Part shown: one piece after another, positions 1 to 5,968 of the stretch
Position numbering within the stretch: position 1 is the first letter of the stretch
How the letters are laid out: each line of letters starts with the position of its first letter
Source: Bdellovibrionales bacterium
Lineage (GTDB): Bacteria; Bdellovibrionota; Bdellovibrionia; Bdellovibrionales; UBA1609
Direction: 5' to 3'
Assembly: GCA_020434645.1 (NCBI GenBank)
Contig: JAGRAK010000039.1
Coordinates: forward strand, 1 to 10,677
DNA: 10,677 nt
Made by a program: the position numbers and the translations under genes
Notes under the pieces: generated by a model
What the model saw: the letters and a program-made list of their open reading frames with translations, nothing else
Database searches by the model: none
What the model was told of the DNA's origin: nothing

Positions 1-367
1 TCGCCTTATCGTGGAGTTGATCCTCAGGCCAAAGCTTGTGCTCACGCATCGGAAAAATCACATTGTCGAGTACTGACATCGAATCAAAGAGCGCATTGTT
101 TTGAAAAAGCATGCCGAGTTTTCGGGCTAATTCATGTTTTTCTTTCGACTCGAGATTTTGCCAGTCTTCGCCGTCTATTAAAACGTGGCCTTCGGTGGGT
201 TTAAAAATGCCCGCCATAGTTTTTAAAAGTACAGTTTTGCCATGGCCACTTGGGCCAATGATAACGACAGATTCTTGATCGTGAACTTGAAACGAAATAT
301 TTTTTAAAATAATTTTTCCGCCAAGTTCGATGGTGACATTTTTTAATTCGAGTATGGGTTTATTCAT
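1..367 (-). CDS. MlaF-like ABC transporter ATP-binding protein, 5' part only
   Basis: Reading right to left from ATG at 365-367, 122 codons are present before the window edge cuts the gene. The protein has an ABC nucleotide-binding fold: Walker A GPSGHGKT at residues 38-45 and a Q-loop in GMLFQNNALF (Q89), followed by DNVIFPMREH. This Q-loop neighbourhood is typical of the MlaF/Ttg2A/Mkl family, which energises phospholipid transport between inner and outer membranes with MlaE-type permeases and MCE proteins. The signature motif and Walker B lie outside the window. The first 24 codons fall inside a 72-bp direct repeat whose second copy is at 5894-5965, so the sequence now upstream of this gene may be imported. 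I see no good Shine-Dalgarno site before the ATG. Family call is strong; the exact substrate is not shown. Confidence 0.9.
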   Translation of the reverse strand, partial: MNKPILELKNVTIELGGKIILKNISFQVHDQESVVIIGPSGHGKTVLLKTMAGIFKPTEGHVLIDGEDWQNLESKEKHELARKLGMLFQNNALFDSMSVLDNVIFPMREHKLWPEDQLHDKA

Positions 368-369
368 AA
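298..369. repeat. 72-bp direct repeat, left copy (contains start of MlaF-like gene)
   Basis: Aligned base by base, 298-369 is identical to 5894-5965, an offset of 5596 bp. Identity stops at both edges: 297 differs from 5893, and 370 from 5966. This copy is part of the apparently intact MlaF-like gene. The repeat brackets the A/T-rich peptide-modification locus and looks like the left junction of an inserted segment. No terminal inverted repeats or recombinase gene accompany it. Confidence 0.95.
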
Positions 370-429
370 TGGGTATACTAGCAGATAGGTGGCTCTGGGG
401 TCTATGCCGGTGTTTAAAGTAATTTAAGG

Positions 430-1449
430 TTAAAGGGGCGTGGTCATATTAAGATTTTTTGATGTAAAACTGAGGTATGATTCGGTCTTATCTATGGCGC
501 AAGTTTCCCATTTAAGTTTATTGGCAGGTACTGTTGGTAAATTTTTGGCTAAATAAAGTGATCCGCAGGCCCATGCATTTTCCAGTCGTTGATTTGTAAA
601 GAGATCGAGAGGATCTTTCGCGCAGAAATCGACATACTTTATAAAATCGATTGGCAAGGCTACTTCTTTATATTCCCATGATTCGGATGTATAATAGTAA
701 ACTTGATTGCGATTTATAAATTTAAAAAAATAGGGAATATCACCGCGCTCTAGTTGAATATTTTCCTCAGGCAGTAGGTTTTCGATTGTGGTCTTTTTCT
801 CTAATAAATTGGCATAATCCCTTGTTCCTCTGAAAAATATTCTGATGGGATAATTTTTAAAATCCGATTCGTGAGCTTGTAAAAGCTCCCTTATTCCAGA
901 GAGTTGATTGAAAAAATACTCTGTAATACTCTGATAGCCATCAAATAGAGCTTTTGCCTCAGTGTTTGGTATTAACTCTAGAGGGTCTTGTGTTAATGCA
1001 TTGAGGCCTGCGCTCCATGCAAGTTTTTTGTCTGTGGGCAACAAAAGAGTTTGGTTTGGCAAGAGAAGATCAGAGAATGTCTGTTCAACATCAACAACTT
1101 GTAAGCCATTATTTGTAATTAAGAGGTTATCCTTGTGAATATCTTGGATACCAAAATAATAGCAATATCCTAACAGTTGACCAAGCTCATAAAAGTCTTT
1201 GGGGGTAATGGGTCTTTTCGAAGAGTTAATAGCGACCACTTTGTTGTCATGTGTGCTTTGTTCAGTTGCATGAACAAGTTCCATTTTAATGGTCATTTTT
1301 GTAAATAGAGTTTTAAGAGGGGAGTTAGCGCCAAAAAAAAATAGCTCCCAAAAAATAGGACGAGGCTTTACGTAAACTCTCGTGCCACCGGAGACTCCTT
1401 CAAAGACAAATCTATTGAAGTTATGCGAGTCTCCTTGTGACATAGTCAT
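430..1449 (-). CDS. Minimal LanM-type (DUF4135) Ser/Thr dehydratase, stand-alone, no LanC domain
   Basis: Starting at ATG 1449-1447, the protein has 339 residues. Motifs of class II lanthipeptide synthetase dehydratase domains appear in order: GDSH (D7, H9) with R13, the KPR lysine (K28), the kinase-like catalytic loop DIHKDN (D103, H105, N108), DVE (D120), RIFFRGT (R203, T209) and GDIPYF (D237). From memory of CylM, the same residue types phosphorylate Ser/Thr and then eliminate phosphate. Spacing K28-D103-N108-D120 is close to CylM; the stretch between D120 and R203 is shorter. The family's roughly 200-250 residue N-terminal region is missing: the protein begins six residues before the first motif. 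The C-terminal LanC cyclase domain is also absent. The start overlaps the stop of the upstream peptide gene (TGATG), which supports this start and implies translational coupling. Likely cytoplasmic, acting on that peptide. Activity is inferred. Confidence 0.85.
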   Translation of the reverse strand: MTMSQGDSHNFNRFVFEGVSGGTRVYVKPRPIFWELFFFGANSPLKTLFTKMTIKMELVHATEQSTHDNKVVAINSSKRPITPKDFYELGQLLGYCYYFGIQDIHKDNLLITNNGLQVVDVEQTFSDLLLPNQTLLLPTDKKLAWSAGLNALTQDPLELIPNTEAKALFDGYQSITEYFFNQLSGIRELLQAHESDFKNYPIRIFFRGTRDYANLLEKKTTIENLLPEENIQLERGDIPYFFKFINRNQVYYYTSESWEYKEVALPIDFIKYVDFCAKDPLDLFTNQRLENAWACGSLYLAKNLPTVPANKLKWETCAIDKTESYLSFTSKNLNMTTPL

Positions 1450-1532
1450 CAACAAGAAGAACTGCTGCTGGTCACAATTTTAACTGTCTCTTCAAGTTGA
1501 TCCAAATTAATCAGAATAGTGTCTTGATTCAC
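1449..1532 (-). CDS. Candidate RiPP precursor peptide, 27 aa, ending TSSSSSC
   Basis: A GTG start at 1532-1530 opens 27 codons and a TGA at 1451-1449. An excellent Shine-Dalgarno (AAAGGAGG, 1546-1539) sits 6 nt upstream. The first part is acidic and leader-like, with NLDQLEE at residues 9-15, then TVKIV. The end is TSSSSSC (21-27), giving one Thr and five consecutive Ser as dehydration substrates and a single C-terminal Cys. The five serines use mixed codons (AGC, AGC, AGT, TCT, TCT), so the run is not a simple DNA repeat. The stop overlaps the ATG of the LanM-type dehydratase by one base. Size, tail composition and coupling all point to a RiPP precursor. There is no double-glycine or GA leader cleavage motif; TSSSSSC or slightly more may be the core. 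A C-terminal Cys would also suit aminovinyl-cysteine formation, but no LanD-type decarboxylase is visible here. The gene is too short for ordinary gene callers. Confidence 0.8.
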   Translation of the reverse strand: MNQDTILINLDQLEETVKIVTSSSSSC

Positions 1533-1538
1533 CCTATG

Positions 1539-1546
1539 CCTCCTTT
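1539..1546 (-). promoter_or_regulatory. Strong ribosome binding site of the precursor peptide gene
   Basis: AAAGGAGG on the minus strand, with 6 nt to the GTG start. It is the best Shine-Dalgarno match in the accessory segment and is the main reason for accepting the 27-residue ORF and its non-ATG start. Confidence 0.85.
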
Positions 1547-1560
1547 GGCTACTTCAGCGG

Positions 1561-1589
1561 TTGCAAATTCCGCAGACGCACTGTATCAT
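1561..1589 (+). promoter_or_regulatory. Predicted promoter for the MFS-binding protein-kinase operon
   Basis: TTGCAA (1561-1566, 4/6) and TATCAT (1584-1589, 5/6) are separated by exactly 17 bp. Transcription would begin near 1596, just upstream of the AAAGG ribosome binding site at 1613-1617. It overlaps the divergent promoter on the other strand. Confidence 0.4.
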
Positions 1590-1610
1590 GCCCAGTGTGT
1601 TCAAAGTCAA
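1582..1610 (-). promoter_or_regulatory. Predicted promoter for the peptide-dehydratase operon
   Basis: On the minus strand TTGACT (1610-1605, 5/6 to the sigma70 -35 consensus) is followed after 17 bp by GATACA (1587-1582, a weak -10). Transcription would begin near 1575, giving a leader of about 43 nt before the GTG. The -10 region overlaps that of the divergent plus-strand promoter, so RNA polymerase or a regulator bound here would affect both operons. Confidence 0.4.
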
Positions 1611-1612
1611 GT

Positions 1613-1617
1613 AAAGG
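1613..1617 (+). promoter_or_regulatory. Ribosome binding site that sets the MFS gene start at TTG 1626
   Basis: AAAGG lies 8 nt before TTG at 1626-1628. The reading frame is open further left, but that part runs antisense across the peptide gene, has no Shine-Dalgarno site, and would add a 43-residue hydrophilic extension before the first membrane helix. The TTG gives a typical MKKFATVFF start. Confidence 0.6.
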
Positions 1618-1625
1618 CAATAAAT

Positions 1626-2843
1626 TTGAAAAAATTCGCTACCGTATTTTTTTATTTGGGGACGTTTGCTACTTCGTTTGGCAGTCTCCTGTTTGTTATG
1701 TGTGTCCCCGCTTTTTTTCTTAAATCGGGATATCTAGCTGAAACTATTGGTATTGCCATTGGTATTCATAGATTTTCAGGTATCGCGGCAATTGCATGGT
1801 TTAGTCCCCATATAGATAAATTTAATTCCAAAAAAATTATTTACTTAACTGAAATATTCGCGGCGGTGGCATCTATAGTGCTCTTGGCTGCTTGGTACTA
1901 CCGTGAAGAGTTTGGGCTTAGCATATTTTTAGCATTTATTGGAGTTCGAGCTATTTCAGTAGGTGTGCAGAGTACTAGCAGGAATCGGCTAATTAAACTC
2001 CTTTCTAGTGACAATTTGAGCCGCGAAGCAAGTTTTGCCATTTGGCTGAATAAAGTGACTCAAGGCGCACATGTATTATCAGCTCTAGCGGCTATACCAC
2101 TCGTAGCAACAGGTAATCTTTATATGGCTATTGCTATTGATTGTCTGACGTTTCTTGTGGGGGGGGGCTCAGCGATGCTGTTGCCCGATATTGATTCAGA
2201 ATCAGAAGAAAAAATAAATATAAAGCGTACAAATTTTATAACAACAATTTCTGCGTTTTTCAAAATGCACAAGACCGTTTTCATTCAGGATATGCTTTTG
2301 GCAGTATCTGTCAGCGGCACCATATTGCTTATGGTTAAGCTCAGCGCTGGCAATTCAGAATACGTGATATATTTTAACTTGATATTCGGTATCTGTATTT
2401 GGCTAAGCTCAATATTTGCTCATAATATTAAATTGCGAAATTATACTGCCGTTTATTGGGTCGCTATAATGGTGGGCTACGTTCTTTTGATATTTTATTA
2501 CAATTCTGGGTTTCGTTTTGTTGCGTATTTTATTGCGTATATGGGGTATTGGATTCTCTACCACAAGTACACAGTTGAAATTCAAACGAAGACACCAAAA
2601 GACTTAATTGGCGCGACAATGGCTGCGAGGGGGCTTGTGATTGCGGCTACACTTTCAGTAGGTGAATTGTTTGGTGGCTACATATCACGTCTAATTGATA
2701 TAGAATTTGAATTAGGGCTCAGAGCTGCAATATGTTTTTTTGTATTATGTGGCTTATGGCTCTTAAGGCATCAAACAGAAAAATATAAGGTGATACATGA
2801 TGGCATATCTCTTGAAAATAGGACTAATGATCATGATAGGTAA
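1626..2843 (+). CDS. MFS transporter, candidate peptide exporter
   Basis: From the TTG at 1626 the product has 405 residues and about twelve hydrophobic segments in two halves. A charged cytoplasmic loop (ESEEKINIKR region, about residues 191-200) lies between the halves. The arrangement and the segment LIGATMAARG just before the eleventh helix resemble drug and siderophore exporters of the MFS_3/EntS type. Substrate is not determined by sequence. Lying divergently from a precursor peptide and its modifying enzyme, export of the modified peptide or self-protection is the natural inference. The gene contains a run of nine G at 2159-2167 (codons 178-181), striking in such A/T-rich DNA. Its 3' end overlaps the next gene by 47 bp. 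A longer form starting at TTG 1497 or ATG 1536 is possible but less likely. Confidence 0.85.
   Translation: MKKFATVFFYLGTFATSFGSLLFVMCVPAFFLKSGYLAETIGIAIGIHRFSGIAAIAWFSPHIDKFNSKKIIYLTEIFAAVASIVLLAAWYYREEFGLSIFLAFIGVRAISVGVQSTSRNRLIKLLSSDNLSREASFAIWLNKVTQGAHVLSALAAIPLVATGNLYMAIAIDCLTFLVGGGSAMLLPDIDSESEEKINIKRTNFITTISAFFKMHKTVFIQDMLLAVSVSGTILLMVKLSAGNSEYVIYFNLIFGICIWLSSIFAHNIKLRNYTAVYWVAIMVGYVLLIFYYNSGFRFVAYFIAYMGYWILYHKYTVEIQTKTPKDLIGATMAARGLVIAATLSVGELFGGYISRLIDIEFELGLRAAICFFVLCGLWLLRHQTEKYKVIHDGISLENRTNDHDR
2159..2167 (+). repeat. Homopolymer run of nine G inside the MFS gene
   Basis: Nine consecutive G encode the end of a Val codon, Gly-Gly and the start of a third Gly. Slippage by one base would shift the frame about 44% of the way through the transporter. 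Such tracts act as phase-variable switches in some bacteria; here that role is only a possibility. Confidence 0.9.
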
Positions 2844-4302
2844 TAGTTCAAATGCTATTGCGGATGATGTGCTTAATATAGCCTTCCCTACAAAGCAAAT
2901 ACAGCTGGATCCTCAAAAAATGGAGGATATGTATTCTATGACTGTTGTTAACCAATTGTATGCTAAACTTTTTAAATATACACCTGACGGCCAAATACGT
3001 ACTGATCTTATCGAGAGATGGGAAGTATCTAAAGATAAAAAAACATATATTTTTACACTGAAAAAAGCGACCTTTTCAGATGGCACACCTATTACAGCCG
3101 AACATGTGGCGAATAGTATTAAAAGAGTATTTGTATTGAAGTCATCACTTTCTAGTGATTTGTCTATAATAGAAGGTGCATCAAAGTTTTTAAAAACAAA
3201 TAACGTAGATGATTTAATGGTAATCTCTGAAAATAAAAACACATTAAAAATTGAAACTATGAAGCCAACAAGTCTGCTGGTTTATTTGCTTGCAGTGCCA
3301 GATATCGGAGTTTTAAAGTTAAACAAGGTAGACAGCGAGCTGACATTTGACGAAAAGATGGCTTTTTCTGGTCCTTATAAAATTAAATCAATTTCGAAAG
3401 GTGTTATAAAGTTACTAAAGTGGCGCGCTTCTGACTTGGACAGCTCTAACCCTGCGAATACGGTTAATTTTAATTTATTTAAAAAAGTAGATACAAAACA
3501 AGTAGCCTCTGGCAAGATTACTGACACATCTAATTTTATGACAATGGATGAAAAGGATAGTCCTCTGGCCAATAATCCAAATTGGAAAGCTGTTGCTTCT
3601 GAGGCCGCAAATGAACGTTTTATAATAATCAATCCGAAAATGATCCCATTAGAACTTCGAAAATGGATGCTTTCAAGAATAAATGTAGACGATTTTGTTA
3701 GTAGGCTGAATGATAAATCGATAGTGCCTGCCTATGGTTTTATACCCAACTGCTTGCCGGGTCACCTAAAGGGGCGTCAGCATACAAATGTTAAAAGGCC
3801 AGATATTACAAAACGATTATCAATAAAGATAACATATGGCGAGAACCTCCCATACCCCGAAGTATTTAAATCTTATCTTATACAAGTTTGGTCCCATCCT
3901 AAACTCAAAATTGAATTCGAAGAGTTACCGGTTTCTAAATATTTAGAAAAAATGTTTAATAAAAAGGAACAGGTTGTCATAGGCGCTCGTGGCATAGATT
4001 ACCCAGAGGGTTACTCTGTTGTAACTTATTTTCGCTCAGACGTAGAATCAAATTATTTTTTTATTAACAGCAAGAAAATTGACGAATTAATAGATAGTTC
4101 GGGGCAAGAGCTAAATAATGAAAAACGGTATGCCATTTATGAAGAGATTCAAAAAAATGTGTTAAAAGAAGCTACGGTAATACCTATTGCGTTCGGTAGT
4201 TGGAAAAAATACTACTGGTCAAATCGCGTTAAAAAAGTGCCGCCGCACCCAATTGGCATTCATTTTATGCCTTTAGAAATGCTTGTTATGGCGGGTAAGT
4301 GA
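2797..4302 (+). CDS. Extracellular solute-binding protein, SBP_bac_5 (OppA/DppA-like)
   Basis: A 501-residue product with an N-terminal hydrophobic segment (about 4-16) and a likely cleavage after NAIA (about residue 22), so probably periplasmic. It has no lipobox Cys. The mature part begins DDVLNIAFPT, followed by the family-typical pattern in which a substrate-independent region (LFKYTPDGQI, then WEVSKDKKTYIFTLKK) leads into FSDGTPITAEHV. The length suits the family. These proteins bind oligopeptides, nickel or opines, usually for an ABC importer; no permease or ATPase of such an importer is encoded here. The start overlaps the MFS gene by 47 bp and has AAGG at 2787-2790, 6 nt before ATG 2797 (ATG 2800 is equally possible). 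The stop overlaps the kinase start by 4 nt. Inferred role: capture of a peptide, perhaps the locus product, and its presentation to the kinase. Confidence 0.85.
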   Translation: MMAYLLKIGLMIMIGNSSNAIADDVLNIAFPTKQIQLDPQKMEDMYSMTVVNQLYAKLFKYTPDGQIRTDLIERWEVSKDKKTYIFTLKKATFSDGTPITAEHVANSIKRVFVLKSSLSSDLSIIEGASKFLKTNNVDDLMVISENKNTLKIETMKPTSLLVYLLAVPDIGVLKLNKVDSELTFDEKMAFSGPYKIKSISKGVIKLLKWRASDLDSSNPANTVNFNLFKKVDTKQVASGKITDTSNFMTMDEKDSPLANNPNWKAVASEAANERFIIINPKMIPLELRKWMLSRINVDDFVSRLNDKSIVPAYGFIPNCLPGHLKGRQHTNVKRPDITKRLSIKITYGENLPYPEVFKSYLIQVWSHPKLKIEFEELPVSKYLEKMFNKKEQVVIGARGIDYPEGYSVVTYFRSDVESNYFFINSKKIDELIDSSGQELNNEKRYAIYEEIQKNVLKEATVIPIAFGSWKKYYWSNRVKKVPPHPIGIHFMPLEMLVMAGK

Positions 4303-5699
4303 AAAGTCTAAAGGAGTTATTTAGTCGAGAGATCAGATCATCAATGATATTTCTTAGTCTTGGTATTTGCTTATCTGTATTGCTGATCACAATATTTTTT
4401 CAATATCAACAGCTCCGCTTTGACCTGCGTACCATTAAAAGGTTTGTAGGAGAATCGACGAAAAATGTTTTGGTGTTAGAGCAGCCAATCATGATGCAGA
4501 GATCTATTTCTGAGTTTTGGAAGGCATTTGAGGGGAGGCCATCGGCTATTATTGGACTAGATGTGTATTTTGATGAAAGTCTTGTTTCCCAAAATGGTAG
4601 CGGCGCAGAGTCAAATTCTTTTTTTGTATCTGAAGTAAAGGAGTGTTTTCTTTCAACTTCACAGAAAGTATGTGTGCATTACTTTATCTCGCCGTTACTA
4701 TATTTTACCGTTGGGCTGTGGTTATTATTTGCTGTGATTTTTAGTGCCATCGTCATGTATCTTATTCGAATTAAAACTTCTGAGAGAACTGTGGATTCCC
4801 TGGCTAGGCCATTAGAGCTTGAAGTTGAGCGAATTTTTCTTTTATCTGATCGTTTCAAGGCAAATGTCTTGGCTCCTGCTGCAAACGATGTTTTTTTAGA
4901 TACAAAAGATATACCAATTCAGGAAGTTGCGCAACTAAGTGCCGCCTACAATGAACTATTGAAGCATAGGGATAATTATTTGCAATTAGAAATTCAAAAT
5001 GAGGTATCAAGTTCGTTGAATAGTATGGCAGCTCAGGTAGCGCATGATATTCGATCCCCATTATCGGCACTAAATATTGTTATGACACAATTGCCCGACA
5101 TGCCGAAAGAACAAGATGACTTAATTCGTAATGCGATAAAGAGAATTAATGACATCGCGAATTCTTTACTTGAACGAGGTAAGGGTATGCAGGCTGCTCA
5201 AATTATTGATCGCGATTCGCACCGCAAATCTGACATAATAATATTAAATCCAGTGGTAAACGCTTTAGTTTTAGAGAAGAAGGCGCTTTTTAAAGAAATT
5301 AATAATTTAGATATTACATTAGATGTAACTTCAGCTTTAGTTCGTGTGAAGTTTAATGCAACAGAATTGACGCGTATTCTGTCAAACTTAATTAATAATT
5401 CAATAGAGGCGATTGAGCCTATGGGCGGGCGAATTACTATCAGCTTACGGGAGCAGAATAGTTGGGTCACATTAGTTGTTGCGGATGATGGTAAGGGAAT
5501 GCCTGATCATGTTCGTAAAAAGTTAATGGCTGGCGAGAAGGGTGTTTCGTTTGGTAAGGCTGGTACTTCTTCGGGGTCAGGGATTGGCATATACCACGCT
5601 AAACTTACTGTTGAGTCGTTTGGCGGTAGATTCGAAATTAGTTCCCAAGAAAATGTGGGGACTATGATTATGATATCTTTACCTAAGCAACAGATTTAG
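4299..5699 (+). CDS. Membrane sensor histidine kinase, orphan
   Basis: A 466-residue protein starting at GTG, whose GTGA overlaps the stop of the binding-protein gene, so translation is probably coupled. Order: first membrane helix (about 14-36), a periplasmic region of about 95 residues with two cysteines (C116, C125), second helix (about 132-156), a linker, the H-box VAHDIRSPLSAL with phospho-acceptor H249, then the ATPase domain. That domain has its N-box in NLINNSIEAI (N366/N367), the G1 box DDGKGM (396-401) and the G2 region GSGIGI (426-431). All catalytic parts look intact. No response regulator follows; the gene ends the plus-strand operon, so it must act on a partner encoded elsewhere. 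Coupling to a peptide-type binding protein suggests the pair senses an extracellular peptide. Confidence 0.92.
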   Translation: MKSLKELFSREIRSSMIFLSLGICLSVLLITIFFQYQQLRFDLRTIKRFVGESTKNVLVLEQPIMMQRSISEFWKAFEGRPSAIIGLDVYFDESLVSQNGSGAESNSFFVSEVKECFLSTSQKVCVHYFISPLLYFTVGLWLLFAVIFSAIVMYLIRIKTSERTVDSLARPLELEVERIFLLSDRFKANVLAPAANDVFLDTKDIPIQEVAQLSAAYNELLKHRDNYLQLEIQNEVSSSLNSMAAQVAHDIRSPLSALNIVMTQLPDMPKEQDDLIRNAIKRINDIANSLLERGKGMQAAQIIDRDSHRKSDIIILNPVVNALVLEKKALFKEINNLDITLDVTSALVRVKFNATELTRILSNLINNSIEAIEPMGGRITISLREQNSWVTLVVADDGKGMPDHVRKKLMAGEKGVSFGKAGTSSGSGIGIYHAKLTVESFGGRFEISSQENVGTMIMISLPKQQI

Positions 5700-5893
5700 A
5701 GGTCTTCAGTATCAGCTGATTCGAATTTGGTAATGGAGGAGGGGGTAAATCTTGTATCGGCCTTCTGGTCATATTGCCCATTTTTATCGTGTAGAAGTTT
5801 ACTATCAAGTGTGTTTAAGAGATGCCCTTTATGATTGCGAGAGTCTCCGCAAAATAAAAGTTTCGGGGAAGAATTAGATTTTTTAGAATAAAT
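5696..5893 (-). pseudogene. Possible 3' remnant of an unknown gene, no start codon
   Basis: One minus-strand frame is open from a stop at 5902-5900 to TAA at 5698-5696 and contains no ATG, GTG or TTG start. It reads like ordinary protein: KLLFCGDSRNHKG, then DSKLLHDKNG, and an acidic end KFESADTEDL. Its upstream side runs straight into the 72-bp repeat, as if the front of a gene was lost at the junction. Its stop overlaps the convergent kinase stop. I do not recognise the family. Two short plus-strand frames also cross this stretch, so the coding assignment is weak. Confidence 0.3.
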
Positions 5894-5963
5894 TATTTTT
5901 TAAAATAATTTTTCCGCCAAGTTCGATGGTGACATTTTTTAATTCGAGTATGGGTTTATTCAT
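5883..5963 (-). pseudogene. Stub of the MlaF-like gene (first 23 codons plus three foreign codons)
   Basis: From ATG 5963-5961 the frame reads MNKPILELKN and on to ILKN, identical to the start of the gene at 1-367. It then leaves the homology (NLF) and stops at TAA 5885-5883, giving 26 codons. The ATP-binding motifs are missing, so this is a non-functional fragment. It lies 5 nt downstream of the AAA ATPase stop codon. This suggests that before the insertion the ATPase gene directly preceded the MlaF-like gene. Confidence 0.85.
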
Positions 5964-5965
5964 AA
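5894..5965. repeat. 72-bp direct repeat, right copy
   Basis: Identical to 298-369 over all 72 positions. It marks the right junction of the accessory segment and carries the MlaF-like stub. Only three A bases separate it from the stop triplet of the AAA ATPase gene. Confidence 0.95.
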
Positions 5966-5968
5966 AAA

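Noticed and set aside
430..1449. Alternative identification of the dehydratase gene as an ordinary aminoglycoside-type or HipA-like kinase
   Set aside because: The GDSH, KPR, RIFFRGT and GDIPYF motifs together are specific to the LanM dehydratase family, not to general kinases.
1450..1455. Two TTG codons that would extend the dehydratase by two residues upstream
   Set aside because: The ATG at 1449-1447 overlaps the peptide stop as TGATG, a standard coupled start, and no ribosome site favours the TTGs.
2913..3242. Minus-strand open frame inside the binding-protein gene, with similar ones inside other genes
   Set aside because: Shadow of the recognised coding frame; no ribosome site and no family features.
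5733..5834. Plus-strand 33-codon frame with three Cys and many Ser after the kinase, considered as a second precursor
   Set aside because: No ribosome site precedes its ATG, its hydrophobic composition is poorly leader-like, and two other frames are equally open here.
5752..5877. Plus-strand 41-codon frame from TTG behind a G-rich GGAGGAGGGGG stretch
   Set aside because: The ribosome site is attractive, but the product is unrecognised, has no precursor-like layout, and overlaps the more protein-like minus frame. Kept only as a possibility.
298..5965. Insertion sequence or transposon explanation of the bracketed segment
   Set aside because: No transposase, integrase or terminal inverted repeats, and a 72-bp duplication is far longer than a usual target-site duplication.
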